64,000 nucleotides of DNA, from NCBI RefSeq assembly GCF_013294115.1, contig NZ_JABSNP010000003.1:1-64000 (forward strand), in the 5' to 3' direction. The stretch's first letter is position 1, and each line of letters starts with the position of its first letter. This document shows positions 1 through 9,165 of the stretch, one piece after another. The stretch is from Hymenobacter caeli. GTDB taxonomy: Bacteria; Bacteroidota; Bacteroidia; Cytophagales; Hymenobacteraceae. The translations under genes and the position numbers were made by a program. The notes under the pieces are model-generated. The model had not been told where the DNA came from, ran no database searches, and saw only the letters and a list, made by a program, of their open reading frames with translations.

Positions 1-38
1 CGACTCGTTCCCCACCCCCGTGGCGGGGCCGGTTGTTA

Positions 39-53
39 CCCCCCCCCCCCCCC
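39..53. repeat. Homopolymer run of 15 C
   Basis: A run of 15 consecutive C lies just upstream of a terminator-like hairpin and outside any recognisable gene. Such tracts slip during replication and are also error-prone in sequencing. With no reading frame attached, neither a phase-variation role nor an artefact can be decided from this window. Confidence 0.8.
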
Positions 54-66
54 GCCCGCCCCACGC

Positions 67-99
67 GCCCCCGACCCCGGGGGGTCAAGGGGCTTTTTT
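67..99 (+). terminator. Rho-independent terminator of a gene left of the window
   Basis: A GC-rich stem (GCCCC.GACC pairing with GGTC.AGGGGC, with one mismatched position) is followed by a run of six T. The orientation fits the end of a plus-strand gene lying outside the window. Confidence 0.55.
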
Positions 100-423
100 G
101 CGCGGCCGGCCGCTGGTATAGCCACACTAGCTGCCGGGTGGAACTTCGTGGTACAGAACCCGACCGTTCTCTTTGAATAATGCTAATTTATAAAAAAATA
201 CCTGCCAGTGGGTGTCTGCACAAGACGGGTTTGAGATACTTATTAATTTAGAACTAAAAAGTATGTATTTTTAGCGGAAAATTATCACATACCAGTTTAA
301 CCTTACCATTCGTTAGCGCAATCGTACCCAAGTTGTTTTTACAGCCGTAGTAGCGGGCGGCTTTGAACGGTTACTTCTTTATTGGCTGCGTCCGCCCGGG
401 CCCAGGTAAAAAAACGCGCAGCA

Positions 424-978
424 ATGCAAAAACAATACTTTGAGCCGGCCCCCGATGCGCACACCTACCCTGTCCATTTTCCGATGGGCGGACGAACGGA
501 CGAAACATACGCTGAGGTCGACGACTGTCGTCCGCAGGTGCAGCTCACCTTGTTTGGCCCCAACGAATTGGTAGTTAGTGCTATCGTTAGTTTCGAGGCT
601 GATGCCCCCGCCCCCGGGGCCGCCCTGCGGCTACTGACGCCGGGCGTGGCCAGCGGCGAGGTGGTGCACACCCTTCCATTGGCGCAGCTCACGGCGTCCA
701 CTACGGTAGCCCTGAGCGTGGCCGGCCTGGCTCCCGGCCGCTACGCCTTGCTGGCTGATGGACTGCATAACTTCTCAGCCACGGCGGTGTGGCTCGTTGA
801 CGCCCACGCGGGGGTACGCATAAACTTGCGGCAGGAGTCCACCTACGTGTTTACAGCGGTAGCGGCCGCACCGGGTCGTTTTTGGCTGCACCTGGTACCG
901 CTGGCCGTGGCCGGCCACCCTGCGGGCAGCGCGACGGGGGCCTTGGGCTTGGCTTCGATGGCGTGGGCACGGGCCTAG
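424..978 (+). pseudogene. Fragment of a T9SS-type surface protein (probable remnant)
   Basis: The frame from ATG 424 codes for 184 residues. Residues about 90-155 have the pattern seen just before the C-terminal sorting domain of Bacteroidota type IX-secreted adhesins: a beta-rich stretch with 'GLAPGRYALLADGLHNF', a 'VWLVDAHAG' motif, then 'TYVFTA...GRFWLHL'. No signal peptide is visible and no sorting domain follows. The frame instead ends 4 bases inside the 3' end of the convergent HAD gene. The frame also stays open upstream to a TTG at 382. I infer a truncated remnant of a larger secreted protein; an intact small protein of unknown function is the alternative. Confidence 0.45.
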
Positions 979-1670
979 GAGGCGGGCTGCCGGCGGGGCC
1001 GCGGTGCGGTGGGCTGGGCGGCCCCCGCCGCAAGCAACTGGGGCACAGTCAGGGCGGTGAAGTCGCGGATGGCCAGTAATGGGGCTTGAAAAGCGCTGGC
1101 GGGCAAGGTAGAGGTAACAGCTACGCAACGCATGCCGGCACGGTAGGCGGCTTGCTCGCCCAGCACGGCATCTTCGAATACGAGGCAATCGGCGGGGGCC
1201 ACGCCCAGCTTGCGGGCCACTGCGGTGAACGTGTCGGGGTGGGGCTTGCCCTGGCTAACGTCGTCTTCGCCCACCACCGCGTCGAAGTAGCGGCGCAGCC
1301 CCAGGTGGTCGAGGATGTAACGCAGGGCGGGGCCCCCGGAGCCCGTGCCCAGGCCCACGGGGTGGCCGGCGGCCCGGGCGGCCTGCAAAAAAGCGCTGAG
1401 GCCGGGCATTTCGCGGCGCTTGGTCCAGTACAGGGTGCGGTAGAGCAGCTCGCGCTGGGCGGCGTATTCCTTGAGTTGCTTGGCGGGCACGGGGTGCCGA
1501 AACACGGTCTGGAGAATGTCGGTAGCGGGCATGCCGTTCAGGCGTTTCAGCAGCTGGCGGGCGTTGGTGGTCAGGCCCAGGTCGCGGAACAGGAGCTGGA
1601 AGGCCCGGGCCTGGTAAGCGGTGTTATCGACGACGACGCCGTCCATGTCGAAGATGAGGGCAGGCTTCAA
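975..1670 (-). CDS. HAD superfamily hydrolase, beta-phosphoglucomutase-like
   Basis: A 231-residue protein with all four HAD motifs: DMDG with nucleophile Asp8 and acid/base Asp10, GTGS near residue 109, the lysine of GKPHPDTF near residue 140, and the acidic FEDAVLG motif near residue 165. The helical cap between motifs I and II places it in subfamily IA, with beta-phosphoglucomutases and phosphoglycolate-type phosphatases. The substrate cannot be told from sequence. The start is a TTG directly before KPALIFDMDG; no in-frame ATG exists nearby. The C-terminus beyond residue 215 is a proline/arginine-rich tail outside the fold. It is transcribed divergently from the alkaline phosphatase gene. 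Confidence 0.85.
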   Translation of the reverse strand: MKPALIFDMDGVVVDNTAYQARAFQLLFRDLGLTTNARQLLKRLNGMPATDILQTVFRHPVPAKQLKEYAAQRELLYRTLYWTKRREMPGLSAFLQAARAAGHPVGLGTGSGGPALRYILDHLGLRRYFDAVVGEDDVSQGKPHPDTFTAVARKLGVAPADCLVFEDAVLGEQAAYRAGMRCVAVTSTLPASAFQAPLLAIRDFTALTVPQLLAAGAAQPTAPRPRRQPAS

Positions 1671-1761
1671 AAGCGAAAATTTAGGATTCGTCCATCAAAT
1701 GATGACAAAAAGAATACGTAGCGGGGGCAAAACCGGCTGGCCGCACCCCTGGCACGGGGCG

Positions 1762-1769
1762 TATATTTG
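1762..1769 (+). promoter_or_regulatory. Bacteroidota -7 promoter box (TATATTTG)
   Basis: A perfect match to the TAnnTTTG consensus used by the primary sigma factor of Bacteroidota. A TTG start codon at 1767 would lie inside this box, so it is unlikely to be translated. This favours the TTG at 1803 for the downstream phosphatase. Confidence 0.6.
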
Positions 1770-1802
1770 CCCGCCGCTGCCCTAAACGCGCGGTTTCAGC
1801 CT

Positions 1803-3521
1803 TTGAAAAAGCTATTTGCCGCCGCCCTGCCGGTGGCCGCCCTGCTGGCGGGCCCCGCGGCCGCCCACAAGCCCGGCCCCGCGCCGGTGCCCCGCCCCAA
1901 GCTGGTGGTGGGCATCGTCGTCGACCAGATGCGCTACGACTACCTCTACCGCTACTGGGATAAGTACGGCAGCGGCGGGTTTCGGCGGCTGCTGGGGCAG
2001 GGCTTCAGCTACGCCAGCTGCCACTACAACTACGTGCCCACCTACACCGGGCCGGGCCACAGCTGCGTGTACACGGGGGCCCCGCCGGCGGTGAGCGGCA
2101 TCGTGGGCAACAACTGGTTCGTGCGCGAAACCGGCAAAAGCACCTACGTGACGGAAGACAACACCGTGCAGGCGGTGGGCGGCTCGGGGGCGGCCGGGCA
2201 GCAGAGCCCGCGCCACCTGCTCACCACCACCATCACCGACGAGCTGCGGCTGGCCACCAACTTCCAGAGCAAAACCATCGGCGTGTGCATCAAGGACCGG
2301 GGCAGCATTTTGCCGGCCGGGCACGCGGCCAGCGCGGCCTACTGGTACGACGGCACCAACGGGGCCTTCATCAGCAGCACCTTTTACACCCCGGCCCTGC
2401 CCGGCTGGGTGGGCAAGTTCAACGCCGCCGGGCACGCCGCCGCCTACCTCAGCAAGCCCTGGAACACGCTGCTGCCCATTGCGGAGTACACCGAAAGCAG
2501 CCCCGACGACGAGCCCTGGGAAGGCACGTTCAAGGGCGAGGACAAGCCCGTTTTTCCGCATGATTTGCCCGTGCTGAGCGGCGGCTCGCCCACCGTGAAG
2601 GCCACGCTGAAGGCCACCGACGAAACCGCCCCTAAAGCCGCCGCGCAAAACCTCGACCTGATTCGCTCCACGCCGTTTGGCAACTCGCTCACGGCCGACT
2701 TCGCCCTCGAAACCATCCGGGCCGAGCAGCTGGGGCAGCGGGGGGCCACCGATTTCCTGGCCCTGAGCTTTAGCTGTACCGATTACGTGGGCCACCAGTT
2801 CGGCACCACGGCCATCGAAACGGAGGATACTTACCTGCGCCTCGACCAGGACCTGGCCCGCCTGCTGGACTACCTCGACCGCGCCGTGGGCAAGGACCAG
2901 GCGCTGGTGTTCCTCACCGCCGACCACGCCGCCGACCAGGCCCCCGGCTTCCTGCAAGCCCACCGCCTGCCCGGCGGCGGCGTGGGCCCCGGGGCCATGC
3001 GCGACTCGCTGCAACGGGCCCTGGTGCGCCGCCACGGCCCCGGCGCGTGGGTGCTCGACTACGAAAACCAGCAGGCGTACCTGAACCGGCCGCTGCTGGC
3101 TCAGAAGGGCCTCGACCTGGCCAAAACCCAGGACGAAGTGGCCGAAATCCTGCTGCGCATGCCCCACGTGGCGCAAACCACCACCGCCACCACGTTGCAG
3201 CACGGCCACTGGAGCGAGGGAACCGGCATGTACCAGGAAAACGGGTTTTACGCCCCGCGCTCGGGCGACGTGCTGGTGGTGCTGGAGCCCGGCTGGCTCG
3301 AAGCCTACGGCTACCCCGTGGTGAAGGGCACCACCCACGGGGCCTCGTGGGCCTACGACACGCACGTGCCGCTGTTGTTCTGGGGCTGGGGCGTGAAGCA
3401 CGGCGAGTCGGCCGCGCCGGTGCACCCCGTGGACGTGGCCCCCACCGTGGCCCAGTGGCTGCACATCCAGGAGCCCAGCGGGTGCACCGGCGTGCCCCTG
3501 CGCGAGGTGCTGGGCCGCTAA
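1803..3521 (+). CDS. Alkaline phosphatase family protein (PafA-like), secreted
   Basis: About 572 residues from the TTG at 1803, which gives a clean signal peptide (LKK, a hydrophobic run, then AAAH). The protein follows the PafA / type I phosphodiesterase layout of the alkaline phosphatase superfamily: metal-binding VVDQMRYDY near residue 40, the nucleophile threonine in PTYTGPGH near residue 85, the STADHA-like TADHAADQ motif near residue 370, and the metal ligand in TTHGA near residue 515. The family hydrolyses phosphate monoesters in the periplasm to release inorganic phosphate. The length is normal (540-590 residues). An upstream TTG at 1767 overlaps the promoter box and was rejected as the start. 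The next gene encodes inorganic pyrophosphatase, also linked to phosphate metabolism. Confidence 0.85.
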   Translation: MKKLFAAALPVAALLAGPAAAHKPGPAPVPRPKLVVGIVVDQMRYDYLYRYWDKYGSGGFRRLLGQGFSYASCHYNYVPTYTGPGHSCVYTGAPPAVSGIVGNNWFVRETGKSTYVTEDNTVQAVGGSGAAGQQSPRHLLTTTITDELRLATNFQSKTIGVCIKDRGSILPAGHAASAAYWYDGTNGAFISSTFYTPALPGWVGKFNAAGHAAAYLSKPWNTLLPIAEYTESSPDDEPWEGTFKGEDKPVFPHDLPVLSGGSPTVKATLKATDETAPKAAAQNLDLIRSTPFGNSLTADFALETIRAEQLGQRGATDFLALSFSCTDYVGHQFGTTAIETEDTYLRLDQDLARLLDYLDRAVGKDQALVFLTADHAADQAPGFLQAHRLPGGGVGPGAMRDSLQRALVRRHGPGAWVLDYENQQAYLNRPLLAQKGLDLAKTQDEVAEILLRMPHVAQTTTATTLQHGHWSEGTGMYQENGFYAPRSGDVLVVLEPGWLEAYGYPVVKGTTHGASWAYDTHVPLLFWGWGVKHGESAAPVHPVDVAPTVAQWLHIQEPSGCTGVPLREVLGR

Positions 3522-3678
3522 GGCCAGCCGCGGGCCCCAGGGCCCCAACCAAGCTCGGGTTTTTTCGTTTAGCAACCCCCCGGCCGACTAGGCAAGCGGG
3601 GGCGGCCGGTGCCGGCCAATTTTTTTTAAGCAGTCATATCTACTTTCTTCGATTTCTCATTACTCCCCTCATTCCTGA

Positions 3679-4239
3679 ATGACTCCTCATTTCAATCCCT
3701 GGCACGACGTGTCGCGCGGTGAAAACGTCCCGCAATCCGTGCAATCCATCATCGAGATTCCCAAAGGCAGTAAAGGCAAGTACGAGCTGGACAAGGACAG
3801 CGGCCTGCTGAAGCTCGACCGGGTGCTGTTTTCGGCCGTGCACTACCCGGCGGCCTACGGCTTCATTCCGCAGACGTACTGCGACGACAAAGACCCGCTC
3901 GACATCCTGGTGCTTTGCTCGGTGGACATTCCGCACATGTGCGTGGTGGAAGCCAAGGTCATCGGCGTGATGCAGATGATGGACCAGGACGAGGAAGACG
4001 ACAAGATTATTGCCGTGGCGGCCCACGACGTGTCGGTGAACCACTACAACGAGCTGGACGACCTGCCGCCCTACATGATTCGGGAAATGCAGCGCTTCTT
4101 CGAAGACTACAAAGCCCTGGAGCAGAAACAGGTCATCGTGAAGAAATTTTTGGGCCGCGAGGATGCCTACCGCATCATCGACGCCAGCATCAAGCTCTAC
4201 GAAGAAACCTACGGCGAAAAAGCCCAGCAAGTCCAGTAA
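3679..4239 (+). CDS. ppa: Inorganic pyrophosphatase
   Basis: A 186-residue soluble family I pyrophosphatase that hydrolyses PPi to two phosphates and so pulls biosynthetic reactions forward. The family signature DDKDPLDIL (residues about 74-82) supplies the metal-binding aspartates. The N-terminal [15 protein letters not shown] and the AYGFIPQTY segments are also typical. Start and length match the family. A strong hairpin terminator follows 25 bases after the stop, so it is probably transcribed on its own. No recognisable promoter box was seen in the 157 bases upstream. Confidence 0.95.
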   Translation: MTPHFNPWHDVSRGENVPQSVQSIIEIPKGSKGKYELDKDSGLLKLDRVLFSAVHYPAAYGFIPQTYCDDKDPLDILVLCSVDIPHMCVVEAKVIGVMQMMDQDEEDDKIIAVAAHDVSVNHYNELDDLPPYMIREMQRFFEDYKALEQKQVIVKKFLGREDAYRIIDASIKLYEETYGEKAQQVQ

Positions 4240-4264
4240 TTTCTGTCCGGCAGCCGCCTTTATC

Positions 4265-4306
4265 CGGCCCCGCTTCAGGCAAACGCCTGGTGCGGGGCCG
4301 TTCTTT
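4265..4306 (+). terminator. Terminator of the pyrophosphatase gene
   Basis: A 16-nt left arm (CGGCCCCGC..CAGGC) pairs with the matching right arm across an AAAC loop, followed by a T-rich tract (TTCTTT). It lies between the pyrophosphatase stop and the start of the next gene. Confidence 0.75.
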
Positions 4307-4312
4307 GCGTAC

Positions 4313-5161
4313 ATGTTTCGCCGCCCGCTGCCCCTGCGCCTGCTCGACGCCGTGCTCTACAGCAGCGCGTGGCTGGCGGGCGCGGCCGCGGCCCAAACGG
4401 CGGCCACCCTACACCATTGGGGGCCCGTGGGGGCCTCCGGCTACCGCGTGGTGGCGCTGGTGTTTGCCGCCACCCTACTCGTGTACAACCTCGACGCCGT
4501 GCTGCCCTTCAAGCACCGCGAGCCGGCCGGCACCTCGGGCCGTAAGGCTTGGCAGCAGCGCCACCGCCGGGCTCTGGCCGGGCTGGCCGCCGCCGCCGCG
4601 CTGGGCGGCGGCTACCTGTTTTTGGCCGATGGCTGGTGGCACTACCTGCCGCTGCTGGTGCCACTGGCGGCGCTGGCGCTGCTGTACTCGTGGCCGCTGG
4701 GCCGCTGGCGCGGGCGGCCCCGCTCGCTGCGCGAAATCCCGCTGCTGAAGGTGTTTCTGATTGCCGGGGTGTGGGCGGCCATCACCGTGGGGCTGCCCGT
4801 GCTGGCCCTGCACCGCCCCCTGGCCGAGGGCGCGGGCCTGCTGGGGCAGCGGTTTCTGCTGGTGCTGGCCCTGGCCATCGTGTTCGACATCCGCGACTAC
4901 GGGCGCGACCGGCGGGCGGGCACCCGCACGTTTCCGGGGGTGCTGGGGGTGGCGGGGGCCCGGCGGCTGGCGCTGGGCCTGCTGGCCGCGAGCGCCGCGC
5001 TGGGCCTGGGGCGCGGGGCTCCCCCCTTGGCCGTGCTGCTGCCGGCGGCGCTGGCCGCCGCCGTCATCGCCGCGGCCGAAGAATCGCGCGGCGACTACTT
5101 CTTCGCCCTGCTGGCCGATGGCGTGCTGCTGGTGCAGGCGGCGGCGGTTTTTGTGTTTTGA
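4313..5161 (+). CDS. UbiA-like prenyltransferase, integral membrane
   Basis: A 282-residue protein from ATG 4313 with about eight hydrophobic segments. Two aspartate-containing motifs stand where the UbiA superfamily binds the Mg-prenyl diphosphate: YNLDAVLP near residue 63, and VFDIRDYGRDRRAGTRTFP near residues 187-205. The family transfers isoprenoid chains to aromatic or other acceptors for quinones, hemes or archaeal-type lipids. The first motif is reduced compared with NxxxD of classical UbiA, so the acceptor is unclear. The reading frame is open further upstream to 4163, but that part lies in the pyrophosphatase gene and its terminator. Confidence 0.65.
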   Translation: MFRRPLPLRLLDAVLYSSAWLAGAAAAQTAATLHHWGPVGASGYRVVALVFAATLLVYNLDAVLPFKHREPAGTSGRKAWQQRHRRALAGLAAAAALGGGYLFLADGWWHYLPLLVPLAALALLYSWPLGRWRGRPRSLREIPLLKVFLIAGVWAAITVGLPVLALHRPLAEGAGLLGQRFLLVLALAIVFDIRDYGRDRRAGTRTFPGVLGVAGARRLALGLLAASAALGLGRGAPPLAVLLPAALAAAVIAAAEESRGDYFFALLADGVLLVQAAAVFVF

Positions 5162-5185
5162 GGGGGAAGGCACCGCCTGGGGCCG

Positions 5186-5887
5186 TCATTCGGCCGGTTG
5201 GCGCGTCAATACTTCGTCGATAAGGCCGTAGTTTTTGGCTTCGTCGGCGCGCAGCCAATAGTCGCGGTCGGAGTCGTCGTGGATTTGCTGGTAGGTTTTG
5301 CCGGTGCGCTCGGCGTAGATGCCGTAGAGTTCCTGCCGGAGTTTGACCACCTCGCGGGCCGTGATTTCAATGTCGGCCGAGGGCCCCTGCACCCCGCCCG
5401 AGGGCTGGTGAATCATGACGCGGGCGTGGGGCAGGGCCGAGCGTTTGCCGAGGGCGCCGCCGCACAGCAGAAACGCCCCCATGCTGGCCGCCAGCCCGGT
5501 GCAAGTGGTGGCCACGTCGGGCGCCACGTACTGCATGGTGTCGTACATGCCAAAGCCGGCGTACACCGAACCGCCCGGCGAATTGATGTAGAGCAAAATG
5601 TCCTTGCGCGCATCGGCCGACTCCAGAAACAGTAATTGGGCGTTGATGATGTTGGCAATGTTGTCGTCCACGGCCTGGCCCAGGAAGATGATGCGGTCCA
5701 TAATCAAACGTGAAAACACGTCAATTTCGGCGAAGCGCGTGGGGCGCTCCTCAATCACCGAGCGCGTCATGCCCGCGATGGAGGGGGCCCTGGCGCCGGC
5801 TTGGTGCTGGAAATACTGGTCGAAAAACAACCCGTTGACGCCGCGGCTATGCACGGCAAATTTTCGAAATTCTGGTTGATTGCGCAT
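5186..5887 (-). CDS. clpP: ATP-dependent Clp protease proteolytic subunit
   Basis: A 233-residue ClpP. The catalytic triad is visible: Ser135 in GLAASMGAF, His160 in [10 protein letters not shown] and Asp209 in DSDRDYW. The substrate-cleft motif [11 protein letters not shown] lies near residue 102. ClpP forms a tetradecameric barrel that degrades proteins unfolded by ClpX or ClpA. The N-terminal extension of about 45 residues (through [10 protein letters not shown]) is longer than the E. coli propeptide. I chose ATG 5887 because it begins [10 protein letters not shown]; upstream in-frame sequence to 5920 has no strong support. No clpX or tig lies next to it in this window. Confidence 0.93.
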   Translation of the reverse strand: MRNQPEFRKFAVHSRGVNGLFFDQYFQHQAGARAPSIAGMTRSVIEERPTRFAEIDVFSRLIMDRIIFLGQAVDDNIANIINAQLLFLESADARKDILLYINSPGGSVYAGFGMYDTMQYVAPDVATTCTGLAASMGAFLLCGGALGKRSALPHARVMIHQPSGGVQGPSADIEITAREVVKLRQELYGIYAERTGKTYQQIHDDSDRDYWLRADEAKNYGLIDEVLTRQPAE

Positions 5888-5985
5888 AAAAAGGGAAGAA
5901 AATGGGCGTGCAGCGGCCACCCGGGGCCCCAGCCGTGGGGCCCCGGCCGCAACGGCCCGGGGTGAGAATCAGAAATAAGGGCCGC

Positions 5986-6267
5986 CTACGGCCGCGCGCG
6001 GCGGCCCCAGCGCGCAAACACCAGGCGCAGGCCGTCCGCGGCGGCCGTCCACGCCCACCGCCCCGCCCGGGGGCCGTACAGCGCCTGGTGAATGGCGGCC
6101 AGCTCGCGGCGCAATTGCCGCTGCCCGGCCAGGTGCAGGGCCCCGTACGCCCGGCGCTGGGCCTCGGCGTCGGCGGCCAGGGCGGGGGGCAGGAGCGGGC
6201 GGGCTGGGTCGGGGGCCCCCAGCAGGTGCTGCTCAAGGCGGCGCAGGTGTTCGAGTTCGGGGCGCAT
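5986..6267 (-). CDS. Small protein encoded behind the ECF sigma factor
   Basis: A 93-residue, strongly basic and helical protein whose start lies only 4 bases after the stop of the ECF sigma factor, so the two are almost certainly co-transcribed and translationally coupled. It contains LRRELAAIHQALY near residues 52-64, a motif I associate with cytosolic N-terminal parts of proteins paired with Bacteroidota ECF factors. It has no clear transmembrane helix, unlike FecR-type anti-sigma factors. I infer a partner or regulator of the sigma factor; no function is established from sequence. Confidence 0.6.
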   Translation of the reverse strand: MRPELEHLRRLEQHLLGAPDPARPLLPPALAADAEAQRRAYGALHLAGQRQLRRELAAIHQALYGPRAGRWAWTAAADGLRLVFARWGRRARP

Positions 6268-6271
6268 GGCG

Positions 6272-6853
6272 TCAGCGGGGCGAAGCGGTGGGGGAGGCAG
6301 CGCGCACCGCGTTGCGCAAGCGCTCCAGGCACTTGAATTTTTGCACCGTGGCCGAGCGCACGCTGCGGTAGGCGTGGGTGGCCGCGATTTGCGCCAGCGG
6401 CTGCCGGAAATAGTAGAAGGCCAGCAAAATGTTGCGGCACTTCTCGCCCAGCTGCTCCACGTAGGCCAGCACGGGCAGCGGCTCGGTGGCTTCTTCCGCG
6501 GCGGGTTCCGCGGGGCAATCCGCTGCTGCTGCCAGGTCGGCGCGCGGGTGGCGGGCGCGGCGGTCCAGCTCGCGCAGCCACAGGTGGCGGCACACCGCCA
6601 CCAGATAGGTGCCGGGGGCGGCGGTCAGGGCCAGGGTTTCGCCCACTACTTTTTCGTAGAAAACAACCAGGGCGTCGTGAAACACGTCTTGGGCGTCCTG
6701 GTCGGTGCCCCCGCGCCGCAGCACGTGCCGCCGCACCGCCGGAAACGTGCGCTGGTACAGCCGGGTCAGGGCGCGGGTGCGGTCGGCTAGCAGCGATTCC
6801 CGCAGGCCAGGGGCTACGACCGGGGCGGTGGGCAAAACTTCGGATGAGGTCAT
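6272..6853 (-). CDS. ECF-family RNA polymerase sigma factor
   Basis: About 193 residues from ATG 6853 (an in-frame GTG at 6877 adds 8). Region 2 is recognisable in residues about 20-90 (LYQRTFPAVRRHVLRRGG, DAQDVFHDALVVFYEK), and region 4 with its helix-turn-helix in about 130-185 (CRNILLAFYYFRQPLAQIAA...SATVQKFKCLERLR). A low-complexity Ala/Glu linker separates them. ECF factors redirect RNA polymerase to a small regulon. The adjacent gene is not a FecR-like anti-sigma factor and no SusC-like receptor is nearby, so the signal is unknown. Confidence 0.88.
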   Translation of the reverse strand: MTSSEVLPTAPVVAPGLRESLLADRTRALTRLYQRTFPAVRRHVLRRGGTDQDAQDVFHDALVVFYEKVVGETLALTAAPGTYLVAVCRHLWLRELDRRARHPRADLAAAADCPAEPAAEEATEPLPVLAYVEQLGEKCRNILLAFYYFRQPLAQIAATHAYRSVRSATVQKFKCLERLRNAVRAASPTASPR

Positions 6854-6951
6854 GGCGGGCACGGTGATGAAGTCCACTTATTAATCCTGGTTTCGGAAAA
6901 ACATCACCCCCGGCGCGCAATAAAAATTCAGGGCCCGGGCCCAGGCCCCGC

Positions 6952-8457
6952 TCAAACCGTCAAGTTGCGCAGCGCGGGCCCGATGTGCTGCACCAAATCG
7001 CCGGCGGTGAGGCCGGCCTCGCCGGTTTCGGCGGCGGCCAGGTCGCCGGCGTGGCCGTGGGCCAGCACGGCGAGGCGGGCGGCGTGCAGGGGCCCCAGGC
7101 GCTGGTCGGCGCGCAGGGCCAGCACGAGGCCCGTCAGCACGTCGCCGCTGCCGCCGGTGCCCATGCCGGGGTTGCCGGTGCTGTTGAAGTACACTTGGCC
7201 GTCGGGGGCCCCCACGGCGGTGTAGGCGCCCTTCAGCACCACCACGCAGCGGTATTTTTGGGTGAAGGCGCGCAGCAAATCGAGGCGGTGGTAGTCGTCG
7301 CGGGCCTTTTCGGTGAGGCGCGTGAACTCGCCGATGTGGGGCGTGAGCACGGTGTTTTCGGGCAGCAACGCCAGCAGCTCGCGGTGCGCGCCCAGCAGGT
7401 TCAGCGCGTCGGCATCGATGACGAGCGGCACCGTGGCCGTGCGCAGCAACAGCTCCAGCACGGCGCGGGTGGCGGCTTGCTGCCCCAGTCCGGGGCCGAT
7501 GCCCACCGCTTGGTAGGGCCCCAGGTCGGGCAGCTCGCTAATGAAATCGGCTTGCGCGTCGGTCAGGCACATGGCTTCGGGGCGGGTGGTTTGGAAAATG
7601 TCGTAGCCCCCGCCGGGGACGTGCGCCGTGAGCAGGCCCACGCCGCCGCGCAGGCAGGCGCCCGCGCCCAGCACCGCCGCGCCCATTTTGCCCCGGCTGC
7701 CGGCCAGCAGCAGCGCGTGGCCGAAGGTATTCTTGTAGCCAAACTTGCCGCGGCGCGGCAGGGCCACATCGGCATCGGCCAGCTGCGTGAAGTGCCAGGG
7801 CGTGTCGGCCTGATCGATGAAATTCTGGTCGAGCCCGATGTCTTCGACGTGCCACTCGCCCACAAACTCCGCGTTCTGCGGCAGTAAAAAGGCCAGCTTG
7901 GGCGGCCCGAAGCTGACGGTGTGGGCGGCCCGCACCACGGGCCCGCCGGGGGCAGGTTGGGGCGCGTCGGCCAGCAGGCCGCTGGGCAGGTCCACGGCCA
8001 CCACGCGGGCCGGGGCGGCGTTCAGGTGCGCCACCACGGCGGCGGCCAGCCCGGCCAGGGGCCGCGCCAAGCCCGTGCCGAACAGCGCATCGACCACCAC
8101 CGCGCCGGGCCCCAGCGGCGGCAGGGCCCCCGCCGCCAGCGCCGCCACGGGTACGGCGGCCGGCAGGCGCTGGCGGTTGTGCTGCCAGTCGGCCGATTGT
8201 TTTTCGGCCGGCAGCAGGGCCACGCGCACGGCGTAGCCGGCCCGGTGCAGCAGCCGGGCCAGGGCCAGGCCGTCGCCGCCGTTGTTGCCCGGGCCGCACA
8301 GCACCAAGATTTCGCTTGTTTCGTTCGGAAACGTCCCATAAAACCACTCGGCCAGCGCCTGGGCCGCCCGTTCCATCAGCTCGGCTGAGGTAATGCCTTG
8401 CGCCTGCACGGTGGCCTGGTCGAGCTGGTGGGTTTGGGCGGCGGTAAGGATTTTCAT
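6952..8457 (-). CDS. nnr: Bifunctional NAD(P)H-hydrate epimerase / ADP-dependent NAD(P)H-hydrate dehydratase
   Basis: A 501-residue fusion. The N-terminal half (about 1-215) is the YjeF_N epimerase: [18 protein letters not shown] near residue 60 and [14 protein letters not shown] near residue 125. The C-terminal half (about 225-500) is the carbohydrate-kinase-like dehydratase: GRKGKF..., [12 protein letters not shown] near 275, [11 protein letters not shown] near 390, and [15 protein letters not shown] near 445. Together they repair hydrated NADH and NADPH (NADHX and NADPHX). ATG 8457 begins [14 protein letters not shown], the usual N-terminus; the frame is open for a further 144 bases upstream but with unrelated sequence. 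Divergent from msrB. Confidence 0.93.
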   Translation of the reverse strand: MKILTAAQTHQLDQATVQAQGITSAELMERAAQALAEWFYGTFPNETSEILVLCGPGNNGGDGLALARLLHRAGYAVRVALLPAEKQSADWQHNRQRLPAAVPVAALAAGALPPLGPGAVVVDALFGTGLARPLAGLAAAVVAHLNAAPARVVAVDLPSGLLADAPQPAPGGPVVRAAHTVSFGPPKLAFLLPQNAEFVGEWHVEDIGLDQNFIDQADTPWHFTQLADADVALPRRGKFGYKNTFGHALLLAGSRGKMGAAVLGAGACLRGGVGLLTAHVPGGGYDIFQTTRPEAMCLTDAQADFISELPDLGPYQAVGIGPGLGQQAATRAVLELLLRTATVPLVIDADALNLLGAHRELLALLPENTVLTPHIGEFTRLTEKARDDYHRLDLLRAFTQKYRCVVVLKGAYTAVGAPDGQVYFNSTGNPGMGTGGSGDVLTGLVLALRADQRLGPLHAARLAVLAHGHAGDLAAAETGEAGLTAGDLVQHIGPALRNLTV

Positions 8458-8603
8458 GGACGGGGCAAATGGATGAGCGGAGCGGGCCGGCGAACGCGGC
8501 AATGAAACAAAAAGCCCGGGGCCCCTCGTTATACCTGCTACGGAAAAGGCCCCGGTCCCGGCGAGCGTTTTCGTTTTGCTTTTCTCCTCATTCAAACCCA
8601 ACC

Positions 8604-9068
8604 ATGCAAACCTGGAACGACGTCATCCGCTTGGCCAACCACCCCGTGCCCTCGCCCCGCCGGGTCGAGAAAACTGCCGCCGAGTGGAAAGCCCAGCTCA
8701 CGGCCGAGCAGTACCACGTCACGCGCGAGCACGGCACCGAGCGGGCCTTCACCGGCGAGTACTGCGAGGCCCACGAGGCCGGCCTCTACGCCTGCGTGTG
8801 CTGCGGCACCCCGCTCTACGACTCGCGCACCAAGTTCGAGAGCGGCACCGGCTGGCCCAGCTTCACGCAGCCCGTCGACGAAAGCGCCATCCGCTACCAC
8901 AAAGACACCAGCTACGGCATGACCCGCGTGGAGGTGCTCTGCAACGTGTGCGACGCCCACCAGGGCCACGTGTTCCCCGACGGGCCCGCGCCCAGCGGCC
9001 TGCGCCTGTGCATCAACTCGGCCAGCGTCAAGCTGGTGGCAGAAAGCACGCCCCAGCCGGCCGCTTAG
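8604..9068 (+). CDS. msrB: Peptide-methionine (R)-S-oxide reductase
   Basis: A 154-residue MsrB, which reduces methionine-R-sulfoxide in proteins. The two zinc-binding CxxC motifs are present: CVCC near residue 58 and CNVC near residue 107. The catalytic region is seen as [11 protein letters not shown] near 74 and [11 protein letters not shown] near residue 134, with the catalytic Cys in RLCIN. ATG 8604 begins MQTWNDVI. A perfect hairpin terminator follows. Confidence 0.94.
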   Translation: MQTWNDVIRLANHPVPSPRRVEKTAAEWKAQLTAEQYHVTREHGTERAFTGEYCEAHEAGLYACVCCGTPLYDSRTKFESGTGWPSFTQPVDESAIRYHKDTSYGMTRVEVLCNVCDAHQGHVFPDGPAPSGLRLCINSASVKLVAESTPQPAA

Positions 9069-9091
9069 GCGGTGCCGCATCCCGTAGCTTT

Positions 9092-9130
9092 AAAGCCCCG
9101 GCCGAAGACACCTTCGGCCGGGGCTTTGCG
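9092..9130 (+). terminator. Terminator of msrB
   Basis: A perfect 16-bp stem (AAAGCCCCGGCCGAAG and its complement) with a 4-base loop, ending in CTTTGCGTTT. It sits 23 bases after the msrB stop. Confidence 0.8.
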
Positions 9131-9165
9131 TTTATCCGTTTTTCTACCATCCTTCCCCACCCGCC

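Larger units (their letters stand above)
1..423. other. Gene-poor left edge of the window
   Basis: I see no complete gene here. The first 100 bases are extremely GC-rich, with a long C run and a terminator-like hairpin. From about 170 the composition becomes AT-rich, as expected for a promoter region upstream of the fragment that follows. No clear TAnnTTTG box was found. Confidence 0.5.

Noticed and set aside
1767..1802. TTG at 1767 as the alkaline phosphatase start.
   Set aside because: The codon is inside a perfect TAnnTTTG promoter box, and TTG 1803 gives a better signal peptide.
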